From contig NZ_JAHUWZ010000001.1 of assembly GCF_019218755.1 (NCBI RefSeq), forward strand, positions 434,001-498,000: a stretch of 64,000 nt of DNA. Direction: 5' to 3'. The notes below the pieces were generated by a model, which saw only the letters and a list, made by a program, of their open reading frames with translations, was not told where the DNA came from and made no database searches. Source of the DNA: Acidovorax sp. sif1233. GTDB taxonomy: Bacteria > Pseudomonadota > Gammaproteobacteria > Burkholderiales > Burkholderiaceae_C. The first letter of the stretch is position 1, and the number at the start of each line of letters is the position of its first letter. A program made the position numbers and the translations under genes. This document shows, piece by piece, positions 39,020 to 48,777 of this stretch.

Positions 39020-39795
39020 CGACGATGACCAAGCTTTCCCAACCCGCCGCCCGCGCCGCCGCGTGGCTGGCCTTTCTGCTGGGAGCGGCACTGCTCACGG
39101 GCTGCGCCACGGTGGCCAACCCGGACCCGCGCGACCCGCTGGAGTCCTACAACCGCAGCATGACCAACTTCAACGAGCAGGTCGATGCGATGGTGCTCAA
39201 GCCGGTGGCGATTGCCTACAAGGAAGCCACGCCCGCACCGGTGCGCACGGGCGTCAGCAACTTCTTCGCCAACGTGGGAGATGTGTGGTCGTTCGTGAAC
39301 AACGTGCTGCAATTGCGGGCGGAAGCCGCCGCGTCCACCTTCATGCGCGTCAACGTGAACACCTTCATGGGCCTGGGCGGCGTGCTCGATATCGCCAGCG
39401 AACTGGGCATCGACCGCTACAAGCAGGATTTCGGCCTCACGCTGGGGTACTGGGGCATGGGCACGGGCCCATACCTGGTGCTGCCGATCCTGGGCCCCTC
39501 CACCGTGCGCGACACGCTGGCCCTGCCCGTCGACTGGAAGGGCAACGCGGTGAGCTATGTGGACCCGGTATCGGCCCGCAATGCGCTGTATGCACTGCGT
39601 GCCGTGGATGTGCGCGCCAACCTGCTGCGCGCGGGGTCCGTGCTCGACAGCGCCGCCCTGGACAAGTACAGCTTCACCCGCGACGTGTTCCTGCAGGTGC
39701 GCAGCCAGCAGCAGGCGGGCACGGCGCAAAATGGCGACGACAAGGACGAGCGCAACGCCAATGATGGCGTGTTGCCCGAAGAGCCTCCGCGCTGA
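39016..39795 (+). CDS. mlaA: Outer-membrane lipoprotein MlaA (VacJ)
   Basis: A 259-residue lipoprotein precursor with lipobox LTGC (C30). The conserved DPLESYNRSMTNFNEQVD, GLGGVLDIASELGI and the GYWGMGTGPYLVLPILGPSTVRD block identify MlaA, the ring-shaped outer-membrane component that extracts mislocalised phospholipids. In enterobacteria it is encoded apart; here it is embedded in the operon between mlaD and mlaC. Confidence 0.95.
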   Translation: MTTMTKLSQPAARAAAWLAFLLGAALLTGCATVANPDPRDPLESYNRSMTNFNEQVDAMVLKPVAIAYKEATPAPVRTGVSNFFANVGDVWSFVNNVLQLRAEAAASTFMRVNVNTFMGLGGVLDIASELGIDRYKQDFGLTLGYWGMGTGPYLVLPILGPSTVRDTLALPVDWKGNAVSYVDPVSARNALYALRAVDVRANLLRAGSVLDSAALDKYSFTRDVFLQVRSQQQAGTAQNGDDKDERNANDGVLPEEPPR

Positions 39796-39956
39796 GGCGG
39801 TGGCGCAATCCGTGGCGGGCCATGCCCGGGGCAGGCGTGTTGCACTTGCTTGCAATCCGCAACCCGCGCGACGCACGGGGCCTGCGCTGGCCGCCCACAA
39901 TGAATGAACGCCGGGTGCCACCGGCGCCCGCAGCTCCCGAGAAAGTAGAAGACATC

Positions 39957-40607
39957 ATGACGATGAACCGACGTACCCTGGGCCACATGGCCCTGTGCCT
40001 GACGGCCGTGGCCGCGCTGGGCGCCGCGCCCCTGGCCGCCCTGGCCGCGGATGAAGCTCCCGATGCGCTGATCAAGCGCCTGTCGGCCGATGTGCTCAGC
40101 ACCGTGAAGGCGGACAAGGCCATCCAGAGCGGCGACTTGGCAAAGATCATCGCGCTGGTGGACAAGACCGTGATGCCCAACGTGAACTTCCGCCGCATGA
40201 CCGCCGCGGCGGTGGGCCCCGGCTGGCGCCAGGCCACCCCCGAGCAGCAAAAACGCCTGCAGGACGAGTTCAAGGTCCTGCTGGTGCGCACCTACGCGGG
40301 GGCGCTGGCGCAGGTGAACGACCAGACCATCCAGGTCAAGCCCCTGCGGGCCGCCCCGGAGGACAAGGACGTGCTGGTGCGCACCGAAATCGTCGGCCGT
40401 GGCGATCCGATCCAGCTGGACTACCGGCTGGAAAAAACCCCCGGCGACGGTGCGGGCTGGAAAATCTACAACCTGAACGTGCTGGGCGTGTGGCTGGTGG
40501 AAACCTACCGCGGCCAGTTCGCGCAGGAGATCAACGCCAAGGGCATCGACGGCCTGATCGAGACCCTGGTGGCCCGCAACAAGAGCAATGCCGGCGCCAA
40601 GGGCTGA
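39957..40607 (+). CDS. mlaC: Periplasmic phospholipid-binding protein MlaC
   Basis: A 216-residue shuttle protein carrying phospholipid between MlaA and MlaFEDB. A Sec signal peptide (about 1-31, ending AALAADEA) precedes the MlaC/Ttg2D fold with VMPNVNFRRMTAAAVGPGWRQATPEQQ (in two adjacent segments) and the C-terminal NLNVLGVWLVETYRGQF block. The start at 39957 is chosen because the upstream frame is non-coding in character. Confidence 0.95.
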   Translation: MTMNRRTLGHMALCLTAVAALGAAPLAALAADEAPDALIKRLSADVLSTVKADKAIQSGDLAKIIALVDKTVMPNVNFRRMTAAAVGPGWRQATPEQQKRLQDEFKVLLVRTYAGALAQVNDQTIQVKPLRAAPEDKDVLVRTEIVGRGDPIQLDYRLEKTPGDGAGWKIYNLNVLGVWLVETYRGQFAQEINAKGIDGLIETLVARNKSNAGAKG

Positions 40608-40663
40608 AATGGCACACCGGTTTCATGCGCCGCGGCCGGCGCGCGGCACCATGGGGCACTGAC

Positions 40664-40936
40664 ATGCTGGTATTGCCCGCCGAACTGACCCACCGCCAGG
40701 CCACGGTGTGCCTGCACATGCTGCTGCAGGGCCTGAAGGCGCACCGCGAGCCCTGCGTCATGGTGGATGCCCATGCGCTGGCGGTGTTTGACACGTCGGC
40801 GCTGGCGGTGCTGCTCGAATGCCGGCGCGAAGCGATCGACGATGGCAAGACCTTTGCCGTCCAAGGCCTGCCCGCCGCCCTGCGCAGCCTGGCGGGGCTG
40901 TATGGCGTGGGCACGCTGCTCGCGCCAGCGTCCTGA
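40664..40936 (+). CDS. mlaB: STAS-domain lipid asymmetry protein MlaB
   Basis: A 90-residue cytoplasmic STAS domain that stabilises MlaF. MVDAHALAVFDTSALAVLLECRREA carries the DTSA loop typical of the family. It lies 56 bp after mlaC and 92 bp before the ABC exporter gene, closing the mla operon. Confidence 0.88.
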   Translation: MLVLPAELTHRQATVCLHMLLQGLKAHREPCVMVDAHALAVFDTSALAVLLECRREAIDDGKTFAVQGLPAALRSLAGLYGVGTLLAPAS

Positions 40937-41028
40937 CAGCGGCGGCAGGCCGGGCCGGCGACGGCCCAGGGGCCGTGCCAGACCCCGGTCGGCGCTCTTT
41001 GGTGCAAGGCCGTAAAATCAGGGGCTTC

Positions 41029-42054
41029 ATGCCCGCAGTCTCATTCCAAGCCATCTCCAAGACCTTTGCCACGCCCAAAGGCCCTTTCCAGGCACTGAAC
41101 CAGGTCAGCCTGGACATCGAGGAGGGCGAGTTCTTCGGGCTCCTGGGCCCCAACGGTGCCGGCAAGACCACCCTCATCAGCATTCTCGCGGGCCTGGCCC
41201 GTGCCAGCAGCGGCCGTGTGCTGGTGCAGGGCAGCGACGTGCAGGCCGACTTTGCCCAGGCGCGCCGCAAGCTGGGCGTGGTGCCGCAGGAGCTGGTGTT
41301 CGACCCTTTCTTCAACGTGCGCGAGTCGCTGCGCATCCAGTCTGGCTACTTCGGCGTGAAGAACAACGAAGCCTGGATCGACGAACTGCTGGAAAACCTG
41401 GGCCTGGCCGACAAGGCCACGGCCAACATGCGCCAGCTGTCGGGCGGCATGAAGCGCCGCGTGCTCGTGGCGCAGGCGCTGGTGCACAAGCCACCCATCA
41501 TCGTGCTCGACGAGCCCACTGCGGGCGTGGACGTGGAGTTGCGCCAGACGCTCTGGCATTTCGTGGCGCGCCTGAACAAGGAAGGCCACACCGTGCTGCT
41601 GACCACGCACTATCTGGAAGAAGCCGAGGCCCTGTGTGGCCGCATCGCCATGCTCAAGTCGGGCCGCATCGTGGCCCTGAACCGCACGAGCGAGCTGCTG
41701 CAGGCGGCCTCCGGCAGCATCCTGCAGTTCAAGACCGATGCGGTCCTGCCGCCTTCGCTCAACGCGCTCGCCCGCGTCACGGGCCGCATCGTGCAGTTGC
41801 CCGCGCACGACGCGGCCGAGATCGAAAGCCATCTGGCCGCGCTGCGGGTGGCGGGCGTGGACGTGCATGACATGGAGATCCGCCGGCCCGACCTGGAAGA
41901 CGTTTTCCTGCAGGTGATGTCGGGCACCTCGGCATCCAATATTCCTCTGGCGGGGGTGGAGGCTGCCGCAGCGCCGGGCCGCCCCAGGCAGGGCGCAGTC
42001 CCCTTGGGGGGCGGCGCGGAGACCGCAGTGCCGAGCGTGGGAGCACAACGATGA
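41029..42054 (+). CDS. ABC-2 type exporter ATP-binding protein with repeat-derived C-terminal tail
   Basis: A 341-residue ATPase of the YadG-like group: Walker A GPNGAGKTT, signature LSGGMKRRVLVAQA, Walker B IIVLDEPTAGVD, H-loop TTHYLEEAE. The domain ends near SGTSASNIP; the last about 35 residues are Ala/Gly/Pro-rich and encoded by GC-rich palindromic DNA that looks like an intergenic repeat read through in frame. The stop overlaps the permease ATG. Substrate unknown. Its place between mla and ibaG-murA suggests an envelope role. Confidence 0.9.
   Translation: MPAVSFQAISKTFATPKGPFQALNQVSLDIEEGEFFGLLGPNGAGKTTLISILAGLARASSGRVLVQGSDVQADFAQARRKLGVVPQELVFDPFFNVRESLRIQSGYFGVKNNEAWIDELLENLGLADKATANMRQLSGGMKRRVLVAQALVHKPPIIVLDEPTAGVDVELRQTLWHFVARLNKEGHTVLLTTHYLEEAEALCGRIAMLKSGRIVALNRTSELLQAASGSILQFKTDAVLPPSLNALARVTGRIVQLPAHDAAEIESHLAALRVAGVDVHDMEIRRPDLEDVFLQVMSGTSASNIPLAGVEAAAAPGRPRQGAVPLGGGAETAVPSVGAQR
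41955..42045. repeat. GC-rich repeat-like segment inside the exporter ATPase 3' end
   Basis: The segment carrying GCCGGGCCGCCCCAGGC and CCCCTTGGGGGG has the look of a dispersed Comamonadaceae intergenic repeat and encodes only the low-complexity tail of the ATPase. Identification rests on composition and memory of similar sequences. Confidence 0.4.
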
Positions 42055-42806
42055 CCGGCTGGCAGACCCTGTTCTACAAGGAGGTGCTGCGCTTCTGGAA
42101 GGTGAGCTTCCAGACCGTGGCCGCGCCCGTGCTCACGGCCGTGCTGTACCTGCTGATCTTCGGCCACGTGCTCGAAGACCATGTGAAGGTCTACGACCGC
42201 ATCAGCTACACCGCCTTCCTGGTGCCGGGCCTCGTGATGATGAGCGTGCTGCAGAACGCCTTCGCCAACAGCTCGTCGAGCCTGATCCAGAGCAAGATCA
42301 TGGGCAGCCTGGTGTTCGTGCTGCTCACGCCGCTGTCGCACTGGGCCTGGTTCCTGGCCTATGTGGGCTCGTCCATCGTGCGCGGGCTGGTGGTGGGGCT
42401 GGGGGTGTTCATCGTCACGCTGGCGTTCGCCCGGCCCGAGTTCGCCGCGCCGCTGTGGATTCTTGCGTTCGCCTTCCTGGGGGCGGCCTTGCTGGCCACG
42501 CTGGGGCTGATTGCCGGGCTGTGGGCCGACAAGTTCGACCAGCTCGCGGCGTTCCAGAACTTCGTGGTGGTGCCGATGACGTTCCTCTCGGGCGTGTTCT
42601 ATTCCATCCAGTCGCTGCCGCCCTTCTGGCAGACCGTGAGCCACCTCAACCCGTTCTTCTACATGATCGACGGTTTCCGCTACGGCTTCTTTGGCCAGAG
42701 CGATACCTCGCCGTGGCTCAGTCTCTCCATCGTGGGCGTGGCCTGGCTGGCCGTGAGTGCCCTGGCGGTCCACCTGCTGCGCACCGGCTACAAAATTCGG
42801 AATTGA
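42051..42806 (+). CDS. ABC-2 type exporter permease
   Basis: A 251-residue membrane protein with about six helices of the ABC-2/YadH family. Conserved FAFLGAALLATLGLIAGLWADKFDQ and FQNFVVVPMTFLSGVFYSIQSLPPFWQ are the family signature. It overlaps the ATPase gene by four bases, forming a two-gene exporter. The following ibaG starts two bases after its stop. Confidence 0.93.
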   Translation: MTGWQTLFYKEVLRFWKVSFQTVAAPVLTAVLYLLIFGHVLEDHVKVYDRISYTAFLVPGLVMMSVLQNAFANSSSSLIQSKIMGSLVFVLLTPLSHWAWFLAYVGSSIVRGLVVGLGVFIVTLAFARPEFAAPLWILAFAFLGAALLATLGLIAGLWADKFDQLAAFQNFVVVPMTFLSGVFYSIQSLPPFWQTVSHLNPFFYMIDGFRYGFFGQSDTSPWLSLSIVGVAWLAVSALAVHLLRTGYKIRN

Positions 42807-42807
42807 C

Positions 42808-43050
42808 ATGACCGCAGACCAACTCAAAGACATCATCGCCGCTGGCCTGGCCTGCGAGCACATCGCGCTCGAGGGTGACGGCCGCCACTGGTACGCCACC
42901 ATCGTCTCGGCCGAATTCGAGGGCCGGCGCGCCATCCAGCGGCACCAGCGCGTGTACGCCACGCTGGGCGCCAAAATGCACACCGACGAGGTGCATGCGC
43001 TGTCGATGAAGACCTTCACGCCCGCTGAATGGGCCGCGCAGCCCCGGTGA
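42808..43050 (+). CDS. ibaG: BolA/IbaG family iron-sulfur/regulatory protein
   Basis: An 80-residue BolA-fold protein. The helix-turn region RRAIQRHQRVYATLGAKMHTDEVHALSMKTFTP includes the conserved His residues that bind Fe-S with monothiol glutaredoxins. Position directly before murA matches the ibaG (yrbA)-murA order of enterobacteria, which is why IbaG is preferred over BolA. The ATG at 42808 follows the permease stop. Confidence 0.9.
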   Translation: MTADQLKDIIAAGLACEHIALEGDGRHWYATIVSAEFEGRRAIQRHQRVYATLGAKMHTDEVHALSMKTFTPAEWAAQPR

Positions 43051-43127
43051 TTGCTGGAATGCTCCTCTTTTAATAGCTGCCTGCGCTTGATGGAAAAGCG
43101 CTGGCGGCACTTTTTATTCATATTTCT
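43051..43127 (+). repeat. Dispersed intergenic repeat, AATAGCT/GCGCTTG family (copy B)
   Basis: TTAATAGCTGCCTGCGCTTG, loop ATGGAA, AAGCGCTGGCGGC and TTTTTATT. It fills the gap between ibaG and murA and is nearly the family consensus. Confidence 0.75.
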
Positions 43128-43136
43128 GGTTTCGAG

Positions 43137-44407
<1,271 letters not shown>

Positions 44408-44411
<4 letters not shown>

Positions 44412-45067
44412 GCAGCAGCATGATTACCCTGGCGCTTTCCAAAGGCCGCATCTTCGACGAAACCCTGCCTTTGCTCGCCGCCGCCGGCATCGAGGTGCTG
44501 GAAGACCCCGAAAAGTCGCGCAAGCTGATCCTGCCCACCAACCAGCCCAACGTGCGCGTGGTGCTGGTGCGCGCGACCGATGTGCCCACTTACGTGCAGT
44601 ACGGCGGCGCCGACATCGGCGTGACCGGCAAGGACACGCTCATCGAACACGGCGGCCAGGGCCTGTACCAGCCGCTGGACCTGCAGATCGCCAAGTGCCG
44701 CGTGAGCGTGGCCGTGCGCAACGATTTCGACTACGCCCGTGCCGTCAAGCAGGGTTCGCGCCTGAAGGTCGCCACCAAGTACACCAGCATCGCGCGCGAC
44801 TTCTTCGCGACCAAGGGCGTGCACGTGGACATGATCAAGCTCTACGGCAGCATGGAACTCGCACCGCTCACCGGGCTGGCCGATGCCATCGTGGACCTGG
44901 TCTCCACCGGCAACACGCTCAAGGCCAACCACCTGGTGGAGGTCGAGCGCATCATGGACATCAGCTCGCACCTCGTGGTCAACCAGGCCGCGCTCAAGCT
45001 CAAGCAGGCGCCGCTGCGCCGCATCATCGATGCGTTCGCCTCGGCCATTCCTGCGGAAAAGAATTGA
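44408..45067 (+). CDS. hisG: ATP phosphoribosyltransferase, short form
   Basis: A 219-residue enzyme for the first step of histidine synthesis (ATP + PRPP). It is the short form lacking the regulatory domain and therefore needs HisZ, which is not in the window. [31 protein letters not shown] and the PRPP loop [19 protein letters not shown] are conserved. The start overlaps murA (ATGA). Confidence 0.97.
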
Positions 45068-45089
45068 CCCCCACCCACTGACTGACACT

Positions 45090-46475
45090 ATGACTCTGGT
45101 AGCTGCTCCCGCCCGTCTGTCCACCGCTGCGGCCACTTTCGAGGCTGATTTCGCAGCCCGCCTGCACTGGTCGGCCGACACCGACGCGGCCATCGAGCAG
45201 CGCGTGGCCGACATCCTCGCCGACGTGCAAAAGCGCGGTGACGCCGCGGTGCTGGAGTACACCGCCCGTTTCGATGGCCTCTCGGCCCCCGATATGGCGG
45301 CGCTGGAGCTGACCCAGGCCGACTTCAAGGCCGCGTTCGACGCCATTCCAGAGGCCCAGCGCGACGCGCTGCAGGCTGCCGCCAAACGCGTGCGCAGCTA
45401 CCACGAGGCGCAGAAAAAAGCCTCGGGCGAGAGCTGGAGCTACCGCGACGAGGACGGCACGCTGCTGGGCCAGAAGGTCACGCCGCTGGACCGCGTGGGC
45501 ATCTACGTGCCCGGTGGCAAGGCCGCGTACCCGTCCAGCCTGCTGATGAACGCCATCCCGGCCCACGTGGCCGGCGTGCAGGAAATCATCATGGTCGTGC
45601 CCACGCCCGTGCGCGGCAGCGTGGCCACGGGTGGCTCGGGCGCGCAGCTTGCATCCGACAAGGGCGAGCGCAACGACCTGGTGCTGGCGGCTGCCTACGT
45701 GGCGGGCGTCACGCGCGCCTTCACCATCGGCGGCGCGCAGGCCGTGGCCGCGCTGGCGTACGGCACCGAAACCGTGCCCAAGGTGGACAAGATCACCGGC
45801 CCCGGCAACGCCTACGTGGCCAGCGCCAAGAAGCGCGTGTTCGGCACGGTGGGCATCGACATGATCGCGGGCCCCAGCGAAATCCTGGTGCTGGCCGACG
45901 GCAGCACGCCGCCCGACTGGGTGGCGATGGACCTGTTTTCACAGGCCGAACACGACGAGCTGGCCCAGAGCATCCTGCTGTGCCCCGACGCCGCCTACCT
46001 CGACGCCGTGCAGCGCGAGATCGACCGCCTGCTGCCCACCATGCCGCGCGCCGAGATCATCGCTAAGAGCCTCACCGGCCGGGGCGCGCTGATCCTCACC
46101 AAGGACATGGAAGAAGCCTGCGCCATCAGCAACCGCATCGCACCGGAACACCTGGAAGTGAGTAGCACCGACCCGCACCGCTGGGAGCCGCTGCTGCGCC
46201 ACGCCGGCGCGATCTTCCTGGGGGCCTATACCTCCGAGAGCCTGGGCGACTACTGCGCGGGCCCCAACCACGTGCTGCCCACCAGCGGCACCGCACGCTT
46301 CTCGTCCCCACTGGGCGTGTACGACTTCCAGAAGCGCAGCAGCCTCATCGAGGTGAGCGAGGCCGGTGCCCAGGTGCTGGGCACCATCGCGGCCGAGCTG
46401 GCCTACGGCGAGGGCCTGCAGGCCCACGCGCAGGCGGCAGAGATGCGGCTGACGACGCCCCTCAAGCCGCGCTGA
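45090..46475 (+). CDS. hisD: Histidinol dehydrogenase
   Basis: A 461-residue zinc enzyme catalysing the last two oxidations of histidine synthesis. [45 protein letters not shown] and [14 protein letters not shown] are conserved, with the His pair of the active site in RIAPEHLEV. The ATG at 45090 follows hisG by 22 bp. After it the his genes are interrupted until hisC at 49227. Confidence 0.97.
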   Translation: MTLVAAPARLSTAAATFEADFAARLHWSADTDAAIEQRVADILADVQKRGDAAVLEYTARFDGLSAPDMAALELTQADFKAAFDAIPEAQRDALQAAAKRVRSYHEAQKKASGESWSYRDEDGTLLGQKVTPLDRVGIYVPGGKAAYPSSLLMNAIPAHVAGVQEIIMVVPTPVRGSVATGGSGAQLASDKGERNDLVLAAAYVAGVTRAFTIGGAQAVAALAYGTETVPKVDKITGPGNAYVASAKKRVFGTVGIDMIAGPSEILVLADGSTPPDWVAMDLFSQAEHDELAQSILLCPDAAYLDAVQREIDRLLPTMPRAEIIAKSLTGRGALILTKDMEEACAISNRIAPEHLEVSSTDPHRWEPLLRHAGAIFLGAYTSESLGDYCAGPNHVLPTSGTARFSSPLGVYDFQKRSSLIEVSEAGAQVLGTIAAELAYGEGLQAHAQAAEMRLTTPLKPR

Positions 46476-46875
46476 TCGCACCCCGTGGCAGGGTGCCTGG
46501 CGCGGGTGCCGTCGCCTTGGGCTGAGAGGCTGCAGCGGGGGCGGGCGGGCAGGCGGCCCCTGCCACGGACCGGTGCTTCGCCCAGTTCAGGCGGGCGGGC
46601 CGGTGGCCTTCGGCGCTCACGCGCAGCCGCACGGGCCCGGTGAACGACAGGCGCTGGCCGGCCTCCAGGAAATAGTCTTCCAGCAGGCCGTCGCAGGTCA
46701 CCCACACGCGGCCTTGTTCCACTTCGAGCAGGGCCATGTCGCCCGCACGGAAGTCCAGCACCTGGACGGCCTGCAGCGGCGGCAGCGGCTGGCGCTTCCA
46801 TTGCAGGGTGAGCGGGACCGCTGGCTGGGTCGGCAGAGCGGGCGACGGGAGGGTGGGGGTGTGCAGCGAGTTCAT
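46462..46875 (-). CDS. DUF2917 protein
   Basis: A 137-residue protein. The central DUF2917 domain reads [20 protein letters not shown], then [20 protein letters not shown]; flanks are low-complexity Pro/Ala. It has a small cupin-like beta character and no known function. Its 3' end overlaps the end of hisD by 14 bp (convergent). It is transcribed divergently from the MocR-type regulator across the operator array, so it is the likely regulatory target. Confidence 0.8.
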   Translation of the reverse strand: MNSLHTPTLPSPALPTQPAVPLTLQWKRQPLPPLQAVQVLDFRAGDMALLEVEQGRVWVTCDGLLEDYFLEAGQRLSFTGPVRLRVSAEGHRPARLNWAKHRSVAGAACPPAPAAASQPKATAPAPGTLPRGAISAA

Positions 46876-46933
46876 GCCTTCACTGTGCGGCCACCCGCCG
46901 TGCGCCGCCAGCCACAGGCATGGACCATCTGGG

Positions 46934-47018
46934 CCAGTACAGAACCATGTACCAGCCCATCTGTACTGGTTGTACTGGCCCGCCTCTGTACTGTCTTCCG
47001 GCCAGGGTGCCAGTACAG
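46934..47018. promoter_or_regulatory. Five-site operator array between DUF2917 and the MocR gene
   Basis: Five copies of a 9-bp site: CCAGTACAG (46934-46942), CTGTACTGG (46961-46969), TTGTACTGG (46970-46978), CTGTACTGT (46986-46994) and CCAGTACAG (47010-47018). They occur in both orientations, two as direct repeats at 9-bp spacing. Such clustered direct and inverted sites are the usual MocR binding arrangement. Confidence 0.7.
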
Positions 47019-47026
47019 AATGCAGC

Positions 47027-48481
47027 ATGGCCACCGATGACGCACCCCCGCTGTACCTGCAGATCGCCGAGCAGCTCGCGCAGCTGATCCGCAATGGCAC
47101 CCTGGCGCGCGGCGAAAAGCTGCCGTCGGTGCGCGAGCTGGCGCGCCAGCATGCCGTGGCGCAGACCACGGTGGTGCAGGCCTACCACTGGCTCGAGGAT
47201 GCGCGCCTGATCACCGCGCGCCCGCGCTCGGGCTTCTTCGTCGCGGCGCGACCGGTGAGCCTGCCCGAGCCCAGCACGCCGCGCCCCCTGCGCCGCCCGC
47301 GCGAGGTGTCTGTGGACTGGCTGGGCCAGCGCATCCTGGGCCGCAACCAGCCGGTGGACATGATCTCGTACAGCAGCGGCACGCCCGGCCCCGAGCTGTT
47401 CAACCCCGACCGCGTGCGCCGCGCCGTCGTGCGCGCCGCGCAGCGCCACCGCAACCTGCTGTGCACCTACCCCAGCTCCTCGGGCCACGAAGACGCCCGC
47501 CGCGCCATCGCGCGCTACGCCGTGGGCCTGGGCTGCAGCCTCGACCCCGAGAACATCGTGGTCACCGGCGGCTGCATGGACTCCATTGCGCTGTGCCTGC
47601 GCGCCGTCACCCAGCCGGGCGACGTGGTGGCGCTGGAGTCGCCCACGCATTTCTCCTTTCTGGAGGTGCTGCAGGGCCTGCACCTCAAGGCGCTGGAGAT
47701 TCCCACCCACCCGCGCAACGGCCTGTCGCTGGATGCGCTGCAGCTGGCGCTGGAAACCCAGCCGGTCAAGGCCGTGATGATCGTCCCCACGCTCAGCAAC
47801 CCGCTGGGCAGCTGCATGCCGCAGGCCGAGCGCAAGCGCCTGGCGCAGATGGCGGCGCGCCATGGCATGGCGGTGATCGAGGACGCGATCTACAACGACC
47901 TCGTGGAGGTGGACGAGATGCGCCGCACCGTCAAGTCGTACGACACCACGGGCCACGTGATGCTGTGCGATTCGTTTTCCAAGACGCTGGCGCCGGGCCT
48001 GCGCCTGGGCTGGCTGGAAGCCGGGCGCTGGGCCGACAAGCTGCGCGCCATCAAGGACCTGCAGGCGGGCGGGCAGTCGGCCGTGCTGGAGCTGGCGCTG
48101 GCCGACCTCATCACCCAGGCCGGCCATGCCGCCGCGATGCGCCAGCTGCGCGCGGCCGTGGCCGCGCGCATGGACGAGGTGCGCCGCATCATCGCCGCGC
48201 ACTTTCCGCAGGGCACCCGGGTGAGCGACCCGCCCGGCGGGCTGCTGCTGTGGCTGGAGCTGCCGCGCGCGCTCGATTCGGTGCAGCTGCACGAGGCCTG
48301 CCTGGCGCAGCAGATCCTGATCGCGCCCGGCACGGTGTTCAGCGCCAGCGGGCGGTTTCGCAACTGCCTGCGCATTGGCGTGGGCGGTGACTGGTCGCCT
48401 GCCCATCTGGCGGCCCTGCGCACCGTGGGCGACATGGCGTGCCAGATGCTGCGGGCAGGGACACAGCTCAAGGCCGCGTAA
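47027..48481 (+). CDS. MocR-family transcriptional regulator (GntR HTH + class I aminotransferase domain)
   Basis: A 484-residue PLP-dependent regulator. The N-terminal GntR winged helix (PPLYLQIAEQLAQLI ... LPSVRELARQHAVAQTTVVQAYHWLE) is joined by a linker (about 75-105) to an aminotransferase-like domain with PLP lysine K319 in DSFSKTLAPGLRLGW. Start chosen at 47027 because the five-site array lies just upstream. It probably controls itself and the divergent DUF2917 gene; effector unknown. It splits the his genes. Confidence 0.9.
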   Translation: MATDDAPPLYLQIAEQLAQLIRNGTLARGEKLPSVRELARQHAVAQTTVVQAYHWLEDARLITARPRSGFFVAARPVSLPEPSTPRPLRRPREVSVDWLGQRILGRNQPVDMISYSSGTPGPELFNPDRVRRAVVRAAQRHRNLLCTYPSSSGHEDARRAIARYAVGLGCSLDPENIVVTGGCMDSIALCLRAVTQPGDVVALESPTHFSFLEVLQGLHLKALEIPTHPRNGLSLDALQLALETQPVKAVMIVPTLSNPLGSCMPQAERKRLAQMAARHGMAVIEDAIYNDLVEVDEMRRTVKSYDTTGHVMLCDSFSKTLAPGLRLGWLEAGRWADKLRAIKDLQAGGQSAVLELALADLITQAGHAAAMRQLRAAVAARMDEVRRIIAAHFPQGTRVSDPPGGLLLWLELPRALDSVQLHEACLAQQILIAPGTVFSASGRFRNCLRIGVGGDWSPAHLAALRTVGDMACQMLRAGTQLKAA

Positions 48482-48496
48482 CCGCCCAGAAAACAA

Positions 48497-48531
48497 CACG
48501 AAGTTCGTGATGCACGAAGTTCGTGTAATAT
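48497..48531 (+). promoter_or_regulatory. Tandem palindromic operator and promoter of the toxin-antitoxin pair
   Basis: Two identical palindromes CACGAAGTTCGTG at 48497-48509 and 48513-48525, repeating at 16 bp, overlap a possible promoter (TTCGTG 48504-48509, 16-base spacer, TAATAT 48526-48531). This is a classical site for ribbon-helix-helix antitoxin autorepression. Confidence 0.75.
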
Positions 48532-48538
48532 TTCAGCC

Positions 48539-48763
48539 ATGAAAAACATCACCGTGACCATGGACGACACCGTCGCCGAATGGGTGCGCGTGGAAGCCGC
48601 CAGGCGCGGCAGCAGCGTCTCGCGCCTGCTGGGGGAATGGCTGGGCGAAAAGATGCGCCAGGAAGACGCTTACGCCCAGGCCATGCGCGAGGCGCTGGGG
48701 TTCGAATCCTGGGGCGCGTCCAGCGGACCGTACGTGCCCCGCGAGACCCTGTTTCTGCGCTGA
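48539..48763 (+). CDS. Ribbon-helix-helix antitoxin (VapB-like, CopG type)
   Basis: A 74-residue protein. The N-terminus MKNITVTMDDTVAEWVRVEAARRGSS forms the RHH beta-strand and helices; the rest (SVSRLLGEWLGEKMRQED, then a short acidic/aromatic tail ending ETLFLR) should neutralise the toxin. Two identical palindromes lie just upstream. The PIN toxin gene follows after 14 bp. Confidence 0.85.
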   Translation: MKNITVTMDDTVAEWVRVEAARRGSSVSRLLGEWLGEKMRQEDAYAQAMREALGFESWGASSGPYVPRETLFLR

Positions 48764-48777
48764 GCGGTGCAATACCC

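Noticed and set aside
46736-47026. Longer MocR protein starting upstream of 47027
   Set aside because: The extension would translate the operator array and has no GntR homology; the HTH starts directly after the 47027 ATG.
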